Assembly (NCBI GenBank): GCA_028288905.1
Contig: JAQGHJ010000481.1
Location: 1 to 9,121 of the forward strand
Direction: 5' to 3'
Length of the DNA: 9,121 bases
From: Phycisphaerales bacterium
GTDB lineage: Bacteria > Planctomycetota > Phycisphaerae > Tepidisphaerales > Tepidisphaeraceae
Under the pieces are notes generated by a model, which searched no databases, had not been told where the DNA came from, and saw only the letters and a list, made by a program, of their open reading frames with translations. This document shows, one piece after another, positions 1 through 5,051 of the stretch. Position 1 is the stretch's first letter, and each line of letters starts with the position of its first letter. The translations under genes and the position numbers were made by a program.

Positions 1-279
1 GCCTCACGACCTCATCGCGGAGCATCCGCCCGCGCCATTCGAGGTTGTCCCTGGCACTGCGTCACGCCTTGTCCTGTCCGATGAACGACCGGACCCTCCT
101 ACCGCCAGTCCGCCGCCCGAACAGGGTGTCGGTCCGCGCGCCCCGCCGGCTGCCTGAGCCACTTTGGGCGGTTGCGTTACAGTTTGCTTGTCCACGCGAG
201 ATCATTCGGCACGACGTGAGGCGACGCGCGTCAACGGACGCCGACGCGGCGCCGTGCTGCCCACCTAAGGACCATTCCC

Positions 280-504
280 ATGAAGACCCTGATTGCTTCG
301 ATGCTGTTCGCCCTGACGGGCCTGTCCGCTGCCCCCACCGGCCAAGCCGGGGCGGCCGTCGACTGCTGCGCCGTTCAGGCTTCGTGTTGCGCGCCGGCGG
401 CGGCTTGCTGCACCGCCACCAAGGCCGCCCCTGCCCCCACGAAGGTGGCCGGCGGCTGCTGCGGCAGCGCCTGCTGCACGTCCGGCGCTGCTTGCTGCGA
501 CTGA
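280..504 (+). CDS. Small exported cysteine-rich protein with six Cys-Cys pairs
   Basis: This is a 74-residue protein that I cannot assign to a named family. Residues 1-26 look like a Sec signal peptide: Lys2, a hydrophobic stretch (about 4-18), then small residues ending in AGAA before the first cysteines. The mature part is about 48 residues with 12 cysteines, all as adjacent CC pairs (29-30, 36-37, 43-44, 60-61, 65-66, 72-73), separated by Ala/Thr/Pro-rich spacers; there is almost no other predicted structure. Such clustered cysteines suggest binding of soft metal ions or a disulfide-linked envelope peptide, but that is inference from composition only. A Shine-Dalgarno-like TAAGGA (266-271) sits 8 bases before the ATG, and a strong terminator follows 25 bases after the stop, so this looks like an independent single-gene transcript. 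The third-position GC and the terminator support a real gene despite its small size. Confidence 0.75.
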   Translation: MKTLIASMLFALTGLSAAPTGQAGAAVDCCAVQASCCAPAAACCTATKAAPAPTKVAGGCCGSACCTSGAACCD

Positions 505-528
505 TCGGTGCCGCGGTGATTGACCACG

Positions 529-569
529 GGCGGGCGGCTCGCTTCACAGCGGGCCGCCCGCCTTTTTTT
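529..569 (+). terminator. Intrinsic terminator of the Cys-rich gene
   Basis: A 13-bp stem (529-541 with 550-562, one G-U pair) closes an 8-base loop and is followed directly by seven T residues (563-569). It lies 25 bases after the stop codon at 504 and points in the same direction. The converging peptidase gene ends at 613, so this site also insulates that gene from read-through transcription. Confidence 0.92.
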
Positions 570-612
570 GTTCGTCCCGCCCCGCTCGTACCGGACGCCA
601 CCGGTCCTCGGC

Positions 613-1524
613 TCAAGCCGTGCCTGCGAGTCCCCGCATCACGCCCACCACGCCGGCCGTCACCTTCGCCATCGCTGGGTAGTCCAGCGTTTCCGGCAGA
701 TCGGTCGGGCGGTGGTAGTGCGGGTTCCGGAAGAAGCTCGTGTCCGTCACCATGACCGCCCGGTAGCCCTGCTCCCAGAACGACCAGTGGTCGGACATGT
801 CCGCCCCCATGAACGCCGGCCCGGCCGCCCACACGCTCGGCAGGTCGGTTGCCTTGCGGAACAGCGCGTTGCACCGGCGGGCGAAGACGAAAGACCGCAG
901 GTTGCCGACGAACCCGATGAAGTCTCCCCGGTCGCGGAGCAGCCGGCCGAACAGCTTGCGGTTCAGCTCGGCCGGGTACCGCTGCGGCTCGTTCGGCGTG
1001 AAGTAGCCGATCATCTCCAGGTTCACCATTCCGACGATGTCGTCCCCGCGGGCGCGGCAGGCCTTGGCGCAGACGAGGCTGCCCATCTCGGCCGACTTGT
1101 AGAACGGCGGCTCCTCGTTGGCGAAGGCGACGAGCCGCACCGTGTCCCGCGGCCGTGCGGCGGCCAGCAGCCTCCCCGCCTCCAGCAGCCCGGCGACGGC
1201 CGACGCGTTGTCGTCCGCCCCCGGCGTGCCCGGGGCTGAGTCGTAATGCGCCCCGAGCACCCATACTTTCGCCGGTCGACGGGAACCGATGATCGTCGCC
1301 TCGATGTTCCGCACGTATTGCCCGGCCGCCTCGTACGGCTGCGCCACAGGCGTCAGCCCGTTCGACCGCAGCGTATCCTCGACGTACCGGGCAGCCCCCT
1401 CCAGCCCGCCAGGGTGCCGGCCCAAGTTCCGCTCGCCGATCACGCCGGCCAGTAGGTCGACGTGCCGGCGGAGGTTGGCCTCGATGAGCGGAAGGTCAAC
1501 ACCGGGTGGAGCGGTCGGCGGCAT
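613..1524 (-). CDS. M28-family zinc metallopeptidase (aminopeptidase-like)
   Basis: This is a 303-residue peptidase of clan MH, family M28, expected to remove N-terminal amino acids from peptides using two zinc ions. The metal and catalytic set is readable in order: His93 (GAHYDS), Asp105 (GADDNAS, bridging ligand), Glu137-Glu138 (ANEEPP; general base and ligand), Glu170 (VNLEMIG) and His271 (HYHRPTD). The region after residue 85 covers the whole catalytic domain; no protease-associated domain, signal peptide or membrane segment is visible, so a cytoplasmic location is likely. The start is uncertain. ATG 1524 follows a palindromic element (1538-1554), while the in-frame ATG at 1569 lies 5 bases after the nfo stop with GGAG only 2 bases upstream; that start would place the palindrome inside the coding region. 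I prefer 1524. The gene follows nfo on the same strand and is probably co-transcribed. Substrate unknown. Confidence 0.9.
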   Translation of the reverse strand: MPPTAPPGVDLPLIEANLRRHVDLLAGVIGERNLGRHPGGLEGAARYVEDTLRSNGLTPVAQPYEAAGQYVRNIEATIIGSRRPAKVWVLGAHYDSAPGTPGADDNASAVAGLLEAGRLLAAARPRDTVRLVAFANEEPPFYKSAEMGSLVCAKACRARGDDIVGMVNLEMIGYFTPNEPQRYPAELNRKLFGRLLRDRGDFIGFVGNLRSFVFARRCNALFRKATDLPSVWAAGPAFMGADMSDHWSFWEQGYRAVMVTDTSFFRNPHYHRPTDLPETLDYPAMAKVTAGVVGVMRGLAGTA

Positions 1525-1537
1525 GGTCGGATCGTAG

Positions 1538-1554
1538 GGCCGGCTGTGCCGGCC
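1538..1554. repeat. Short GC palindrome between nfo and the peptidase gene
   Basis: GGCCGGC and GCCGGCC form a perfect 7-bp inverted repeat around a TGT loop. It lies between the nfo stop (1575) and the preferred peptidase start (1524). Its style (CGTAGG flank and a self-complementary core with a 3-base loop) resembles the arms of the larger palindromes at 3788-3861 and 6086-6144, although the sequences differ. It may be a member of a dispersed palindrome family; only a genome-wide count can tell. Confidence 0.5.
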
Positions 1555-1574
1555 GGCGGACTTTGCCATCGCTC

Positions 1575-2507
1575 CTACATCAACCCCTTCAGCACTTCGA
1601 CGTTCACCGCGTCCCATTCCCGCCCCTGCTCGTCCTTCCCCTTGGCCGTCTCCAGGATCTTCGGTACGTTCGCGAACGCCTCGTCCCGGACGATCGGCCG
1701 GAAGCCGTCGAGCCCGATCGTCCCGCGGCCGATGTGGTCGTGCCGGTCCACACGGCTGCCGAGGTCCTTCTTGCTGTCGTTCAGGTGCAGCACCCGCACC
1801 CGGTCCAGACCGACCGTCGCGACGATCTGCTTCCGGAAGGCTGCGTATTTCTTCCCGCGGAAGTCGTACCCGGCCGCGAACAGGTGGGCCGTGTCCAGGC
1901 AGACGGCCAGCCGTTCCGGGGCCTTCACCTTCTCGATGATCGTGGCCAAGTGTTCGAGCTTGTACCCGAGCGACGTGCCCTGCCCGGCCGTGATCTCCAG
2001 GCAGGTGATTGTGGCCGGCCCGCCGCCCGGCCCGCTCTCACCGGCCGGGAGGCGGCCGTGTACTTCGTCCAGCGCCTCGGCCACCCGGGCCAGCCCGACG
2101 TCCTCGCCCGACCCCAGGTGTGCGCCGGGGTGCGTGACGAGGTACGGGATGCCGAGCACCACGCACCGCCGCAGCTCCTCGGCGAACGCGTCGATGCTCT
2201 TGGCCCACAGCGCCGCGTCCTGCGACGCGAGGTTGATCAGGTAGCTGTCGTGGCTGACCGTGTGGGCGAACTTCAGCCGGTCGCACTCGGCCTTCCACTT
2301 GGCGACGTTCTCGTCGACCAGCGGCGGCGCGGCCCACTGCTGCTGGTTCTTAATGTCATTTTGGACAACTACGGGTTGAACCACCGGCTTTAGGTTCCAC
2401 TGCGCCGGGGCCTGCGTGAAAATCTGCACCGTGTCGAGGCCGAGCGACTCGGCAGCCGCTAACGCCTTGTGGTAGCCGCCGGAGACGGAGAGGTGTGATC
2501 CAAACAT
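1575..2507 (-). CDS. nfo: Endonuclease IV (AP endonuclease), chimeric N-terminus
   Basis: This is a 310-residue deoxyribonuclease IV of the TIM-barrel AP-endonuclease family, which cuts DNA 5' of abasic sites in base-excision repair. All nine expected zinc ligands can be read: His86 (VSHDSY), His126 (THPGAH), Glu171 (CLEITAGQG), Asp205 and His208 (CLDTAH), His241 (LHLNDSK), Asp254 and His256 (VDRHDH), and Glu286 (KILET). The enzyme is therefore probably active. The family is usually about 280-290 residues, and the extra length lies at residues 32-52. The usual junction 'FT-KNQ-x-QW' is split here: FT (30-31) is followed by QAPAQWNLKPV and a Val/Gln-rich stretch before KNQQQW resumes at 53. 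Codons 1-52 use TTT, GGA, TCA, TTA, CTA and AAT, which are rare in the rest of the gene. A second, orphaned N-terminus lies upstream at 2979-2887. No own promoter or Shine-Dalgarno is obvious before 2507, so expression probably comes from the promoter at 2986-2991 through the two upstream ORFs. Confidence 0.95.
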   Translation of the reverse strand: MFGSHLSVSGGYHKALAAAESLGLDTVQIFTQAPAQWNLKPVVQPVVVQNDIKNQQQWAAPPLVDENVAKWKAECDRLKFAHTVSHDSYLINLASQDAALWAKSIDAFAEELRRCVVLGIPYLVTHPGAHLGSGEDVGLARVAEALDEVHGRLPAGESGPGGGPATITCLEITAGQGTSLGYKLEHLATIIEKVKAPERLAVCLDTAHLFAAGYDFRGKKYAAFRKQIVATVGLDRVRVLHLNDSKKDLGSRVDRHDHIGRGTIGLDGFRPIVRDEAFANVPKILETAKGKDEQGREWDAVNVEVLKGLM

Positions 2508-2886
2508 CGGTGAGTTCAGGGGCGACGCAACTAGAGGTTCGGAAGCGTTGTGCCAACGTACAGCTTCGCACAGGCCTCGATGATCTTCGAGGCCTCGTCC
2601 AGTGACATGTCGCCGGCGGACCTGTACCTACCTTCTACCGAGAAAACGGCGTTGTTGCCCGTATCGGTCGGCAACTCGCCCAGATCGTCGGCCATCTCGA
2701 ACGTCCAGTTCGAGTGCTTGGCCCGGAAGTAGAACTGGCGGTTCCCGATTGTGCCATCGGCTTGAACGGGCGCAGCACCGTACACCTCAAAGGCGAGTCC
2801 CAAATCCCCAACCTCTACGTTCCGACGGTTCCCTGACGATGAAGCGGTCGTCATACGCTCCCCCGCTTGCACAACTGCCAGAACGA
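2352..2886 (-). mobile_element. Putative guest insert in nfo carrying a replacement 5' end
   Basis: The boundaries are set by homology. The orphan nfo N-terminus ends at codon 31 (base 2887) and the remaining original nfo resumes at Lys53 (base 2351). The 535 bp between encode, on the minus strand, an 11-residue tail plus stop, the 107-residue unknown protein, and a complete alternative nfo N-terminus fused in frame to the old body. G+C counted by hand over 2341-2880 is 321 of 540 (59%), against 42-49 of 60 in sampled flanking lines. Short imperfect repeats lie at the ends: TCATTTTGG (2356-2364) and its inverted near-copy CCAGAACGA (2878-2886), plus a direct near-repeat (2361-2372 and 2867-2878). 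No transposase or integrase is encoded. A recombination event with a foreign nfo locus is an alternative to true mobility. Confidence 0.5.
2531..2854 (-). CDS. Unknown 107-residue acidic protein inside the nfo insert
   Basis: I do not recognise this protein. It is soluble and acidic, without signal peptide or membrane segment, and has a single cysteine (Cys95). A central beta-rich part contains RQFYFRAKHSNWTFEM (about 39-54) and a C-terminal helix contains LDEASKIIEACAKLY (about 85-99). It shows none of the motifs of homing endonucleases (LAGLIDADG, GIY-YIG, HNH, EDxHD) or of transposases. Its ATG overlaps the stop of the truncated nfo ORF in an ATGA arrangement (2854-2851), with a GGGGGAG a few bases upstream, so translation is probably coupled to the orphan nfo start. 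The stop lies 23 bases before the full-length nfo. Base composition (about 60% G+C) is clearly lower than in the flanking genes, which suggests transfer. The small size and position resemble accessory or immunity-type genes, but nothing in the sequence proves a function. Confidence 0.7.
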   Translation of the reverse strand: MTTASSSGNRRNVEVGDLGLAFEVYGAAPVQADGTIGNRQFYFRAKHSNWTFEMADDLGELPTDTGNNAVFSVEGRYRSAGDMSLDEASKIIEACAKLYVGTTLPNL

Positions 2887-2979
2887 CGTGAAGACTTGAA
2901 CGGTGTCGAGGCCGAACTTTTCGGCGGCGCAGAGGGCGTTGTGCATGCCGCCGGCGACGGAGAGGTGGGAGCCGAACAT
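2851..2979 (-). pseudogene. nfo: Orphaned N-terminus of the original nfo gene
   Basis: Forty-two codons start MFGSHLSVAGGMHNAL and continue to VQVFT (31 codons) in close match to endonuclease IV N-termini, then switch to an unrelated 11-residue tail and a TGA. The first 31 codons align without gaps to the N-terminus of the intact nfo 470 bases downstream (SHLSV.GG.H.AL.AAE..GLDTVQ.FT), yet have the high-GC codon choice of the host. The wording AGGMHNAL...VQVFT is closer to the usual family sequence than the N-terminus of the intact gene. The fragment retains a promoter-like TATCAT 6 bases before its ATG. It carries only His5 and a small part of the barrel, so it cannot be an enzyme. It may still act as a translated leader, because its stop codon overlaps the start of the next gene. 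Confidence 0.82.
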
Positions 2980-2985
2980 CCCCGC

Positions 2986-2991
2986 ATGATA
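2986..2991 (-). promoter_or_regulatory. Proximal -10-like element of the nfo block
   Basis: TATCAT on the minus strand lies 6 bases before the ATG at 2979 and is followed by GCGGGG. The spacing would start transcription at or next to the start codon, giving a nearly leaderless message. No convincing -35 box is visible. Similar TAnnnT boxes lie close to three plus-strand genes in this window. Confidence 0.4.
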
Positions 2992-3041
2992 GCGGCCGGT
3001 CGGCCGGAACGGGGCTACGCGCGGGCGGCGGCCGCGTCTGG

Positions 3042-3047
3042 TACGCT
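3042..3047 (+). promoter_or_regulatory. Proximal -10-like element of the phospholipid gene group
   Basis: TACGCT lies 12 bases before the ATG at 3060, within the sequence GTACGCTCCGG. A nearly identical GTACGCTCCTG precedes the cdsA-like gene at 4964-4974. Together with the minus-strand TATCAT at 2986-2991 it forms a compact divergent promoter region of 80 bases. No -35 box is evident. Confidence 0.38.
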
Positions 3048-3059
3048 CCGGCCCGTCGG

Positions 3060-3770
3060 ATGGGTACCGCCCGTGCCAACCTCGCCCCGCCGGACGCCGC
3101 GGCCGCCGGCGACCGTCGGCCGCTCCGGTCGCGGTCGTCGCGGTGGGCGGGCGCGCTGGCGGCGCACCTGATCCGCCGGGGCGTGTCGCCGAACGCGATC
3201 TCGGTAGCCAGCGTGGCGTTCGCGGGGGCGGGGGCGCTCGGACTCGTCCTGGCGCGGGCGGACCAACTGCCGGCGGTGCTCGTCGACCTGCTTTACCTGC
3301 TGGCGATCGTCGGCATCCAGGGCCGGCTCGTGTGCAACCTGCTGGACGGAATGGTGGCCGTCGAGGGCGGCAAGGGCGGGCCGGCCGGCGGGGTGTACAA
3401 CGACCTGCCGGACCGGCTGGCCGACCCGATCCTGCTCGTCGCCGCCGGGTACGGGACGAACCTGTGGCTCGGGCCGGAGGTCGGGTGGCTGGCGGCGGCC
3501 GGGGCGCTGCTGACGGCGTACGTCCGCGTGCTCGGGCGGTCGATCGGGGCAAACACGTACTTCACCGGCCCGATGGCCAAGCAGCACCGGATGGCCGTCC
3601 TGACGGCCGCGTGCGCGGTCGGGGCGGTCGTCGCGTGGGTGCCGCTGGCCGGCGGGCTGCGGCACTGGGTGATGTTCGCGGCGCTCGCCGGCATCGCGGG
3701 CGGGTGCGGGGTGACCGTCGTCCGCCGGGTGCGGCTGATCGTGCGGGACCTCGAAGCGAACAAGCGGTGA
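3060..3770 (+). CDS. CDP-alcohol phosphatidyltransferase family membrane protein
   Basis: This is a 236-residue integral membrane enzyme expected to transfer a phosphatidyl group from a CDP-activated lipid to an alcohol in phospholipid synthesis. The active-site region is at 93-122: NLLDGMVAVEGG followed by GGVYNDLPDRLAD, giving Asp96-Gly97, Asp115, Asp118, Arg119 and Asp122. This is a variant of the usual D-x2-DG-x2-AR-x8-12-G-x3-D-x3-D signature: the first Asp is Asn93 and the AR pair is AV, a pattern I associate with a YnbA-like subgroup. Further conserved-looking parts are SPNAIS (43-48) and GPMAKQHRMA (170-179). Hydrophobic segments lie near 46-64, 71-88, 122-137, 142-156, 178-195 and 202-220. 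Its neighbours are a PlsC-type acyltransferase and a CdsA-type enzyme, so it probably works with them. The acceptor alcohol cannot be read from the sequence. Confidence 0.9.
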   Translation: MGTARANLAPPDAAAAGDRRPLRSRSSRWAGALAAHLIRRGVSPNAISVASVAFAGAGALGLVLARADQLPAVLVDLLYLLAIVGIQGRLVCNLLDGMVAVEGGKGGPAGGVYNDLPDRLADPILLVAAGYGTNLWLGPEVGWLAAAGALLTAYVRVLGRSIGANTYFTGPMAKQHRMAVLTAACAVGAVVAWVPLAGGLRHWVMFAALAGIAGGCGVTVVRRVRLIVRDLEANKR

Positions 3771-3787
3771 CGGGCGGGCAGTCCGGC

Positions 3788-3861
3788 GTGGCACGGGTTT
3801 GCAACCCGTGCGTGAGTCCGATGCCTGCGGAGCGGAAGCACGGGCTGCAAACCCGTGCCAC
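3788..3861. repeat. Large inverted repeat with self-palindromic arms
   Basis: Two 24-base arms (3788-3811 and 3838-3861) are inverted copies with one mismatch, and the outer 16 bases pair perfectly. Each arm is itself a near-palindrome (GCACGGGTT-TGC-AACCCGTGC in the left arm). The 26-base spacer shows no motif. It fills most of the gap between the phosphatidyltransferase (stop 3770) and the acyltransferase (start 3883). In RNA it could form either one long hairpin or two small ones, and may affect transcript stability or read-through between the two genes. There is no U-tract, so it is not a standard terminator. Confidence 0.85.
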
Positions 3862-3882
3862 GGGAAGACGGGCGGACGCATC

Positions 3883-4509
3883 ATGGTCGCAGGGTTAATC
3901 CGACTCCTCACCGGGGCGCAGGCCCGCTGGAAGGGGACCGACCCGGTCCGGCCGGACGGGTCGGTGCCGCAGCGGATCTTCTTCGCCAACCACACGAGCA
4001 ATCTCGACGCGCCGGTCGTGTGGGCGTCGCTGCCGACGGAGGTCCGCCGCGTCACCCGCCCGGTGGCCGCCCGGGATTACTGGGACGCCGGCCCGGTCCG
4101 TCGCCGGCTGGCGAACGACGTGTTCCGGGCGCTGCTGATCGAGCGAAAGAAGGTGACGAAGTCGAACAACCCACTGACCGCGATGGCCGACGCGCTCGAC
4201 GCCGGGGCGTCGCTCATCCTGTTCCCCGAGGGCGGACGGTCGGCGGCTGACGCCGCGGCCGAGCCCGGCGAGTTCAAGGCCGGCCTGTGGCACCTGGCCC
4301 GCCGCCGGCCGGACGTCGAGCTCGTGCCGGTGTTCCTGGAGAACCTGAACCGTATCCTGCCCAAGGGCGATTTCCTGCTCGTCCCGCTGTTGGCGGCGGT
4401 CACGTTCGGCGAGCCGCTGCGGGTGGCGGACGGGGAGGACAAGCACGCGTTCCTCGGCCGGGCGCGGGACGCGGTGGCGAACCTGCGGCGGCGGGCCGAG
4501 GGCGGGTGA
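3883..4509 (+). CDS. PlsC-type 1-acylglycerol-3-phosphate acyltransferase family protein
   Basis: This is a 208-residue acyltransferase of the PlsC/LPLAT family, expected to acylate a lysophosphatidate-like acceptor at the membrane. The catalytic HX4D motif is NHTSNLD (His37, Asp42); the acceptor-binding block is FPEGGRS (114-120, Gly in place of the usual Thr); FKAGLWHLA (131-139) and VPVFLENL (148-155) correspond to the later conserved blocks. It lacks the N-terminal membrane helices found in many PlsC proteins and is slightly short, so it may attach peripherally. The reading frame stays open upstream to 3799, but that part lies in the inverted repeat at 3788-3861 and is not protein-like, so ATG 3883 is chosen. 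The gene lies 112 bases after the phosphatidyltransferase, same strand, probably same operon. The exact acyl donor and acceptor are unknown. Confidence 0.9.
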   Translation: MVAGLIRLLTGAQARWKGTDPVRPDGSVPQRIFFANHTSNLDAPVVWASLPTEVRRVTRPVAARDYWDAGPVRRRLANDVFRALLIERKKVTKSNNPLTAMADALDAGASLILFPEGGRSAADAAAEPGEFKAGLWHLARRRPDVELVPVFLENLNRILPKGDFLLVPLLAAVTFGEPLRVADGEDKHAFLGRARDAVANLRRRAEGG

Positions 4510-4600
4510 GGCGGACGGACGGCCGTGCCGGGAAGCGGGCGGCGAAGATAGCCCTGCGTGCGAAGAGGCCGGCCCGCGGACGGCCGGGGTCGGAGGGGAC

Positions 4601-4927
4601 ATGAACCGTCGGCGATCCTCGTCCGTTCGGACCGCGTTGGCCGCCGGGTGCGGCATGGCGGGCATGGTGGGGATCATCTGTTGGTATCGACCCCTATCCC
4701 CGCCGACCTGGCTGCTCTTCTTGTCGCCCGTCGTTGCGACCCTTGCAGCGGTGACCGTCCTCTCGGCCCCCGAAGTGCGCCGCATCATTCGGTGGAACCT
4801 GCCCAGGATGCGACGCAGGGCAGGGCTTTGCGCCGGGTGCGGGTACGACCTCCGCGCCAGCCCCGACCGGTGCCCCGAGTGCGGCCGCGTCCCGCTCGGC
4901 CGACGGAGGGCTTCCCTCCACCGCTAA
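4601..4927 (+). CDS. Small membrane protein with C-terminal zinc ribbon
   Basis: This is a 108-residue protein with a basic N-terminus, two hydrophobic segments (about 11-28 and 36-55), a basic linker (59-73) and a zinc-ribbon end: [19 protein letters not shown], with Cys77, Cys80, Cys91 and Cys94 as ligands. The 'CGYDLRxxxxxCPECG' tail is frequent on small membrane proteins of Planctomycetes, where its role is unknown. A Shine-Dalgarno GGAGG (4592-4596) lies 4 bases before the ATG, supporting the start. The gene sits between the acyltransferase (91 bases upstream) and the cdsA-like gene (124 bases downstream); it may be a passenger in the group. G+C is somewhat lower than in the neighbours (about 63% over 4681-4740). 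Confidence 0.8.
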   Translation: MNRRRSSSVRTALAAGCGMAGMVGIICWYRPLSPPTWLLFLSPVVATLAAVTVLSAPEVRRIIRWNLPRMRRRAGLCAGCGYDLRASPDRCPECGRVPLGRRRASLHR

Positions 4928-4964
4928 GGCCGGACGGCGGGAGGGACGCACTACCGGAACCGAG

Positions 4965-4970
4965 TACGCT
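4965..4970 (+). promoter_or_regulatory. -10-like element upstream of the cdsA-like gene
   Basis: TACGCT stands in GTACGCTCCTG (4964-4974), which matches the element before the phosphatidyltransferase gene (3041-3051) in 10 of 11 bases. Transcription would start near 4977, about 75 bases before the ATG at 5052. An ATG at 4975 opens a 34-codon frame that overlaps the cdsA-like start; I see no reason to call it a gene. Confidence 0.3.
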
Positions 4971-5051
4971 CCTGATGACCGCGACCCCGGCGGCCGAGCG
5001 GCGGACGCTGGTTACCCTAGCCGCCGCGGCCGACCTTCACCGACGGAACTT

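Noticed and set aside
1..279. Gene tail or clear promoter at the left edge
   Set aside because: Open frames here are short GC-driven shadows without motifs; TTGC-type boxes near 172-189 have no properly spaced -10 partner.
62..1264. 400-codon open frame on the minus strand
   Set aside because: It runs across the Cys-rich gene, the terminator and the peptidase in another frame; the translation is Arg/Gly-rich without motifs, whereas the peptidase frame has all zinc ligands.
2508..2886. Integron gene cassette with an attC site
   Set aside because: A single small unknown gene in a short insert suggested a cassette, but no RYYYAAC/GTTRRRY pair with the expected attC fold is found after the stop at 2531.
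2352..2886. Intein or group I/II intron in nfo
   Set aside because: There are no intein splice blocks and no reading frame continuous through the insert, and the insert carries its own nfo start, so splicing is not needed to make the protein.
2855..3079. Upstream extension of the 107-residue protein
   Set aside because: The frame stays open to 3079, but the extension overlaps the orphan nfo fragment and the divergent promoter region and is Arg/Pro-rich; the ATGA start at 2854 is far more natural.
3015..4055. 346-codon open frame on the minus strand
   Set aside because: It is antisense to the phosphatidyltransferase and acyltransferase genes, which have clear motifs; the translation is low-complexity Arg/Pro/His.
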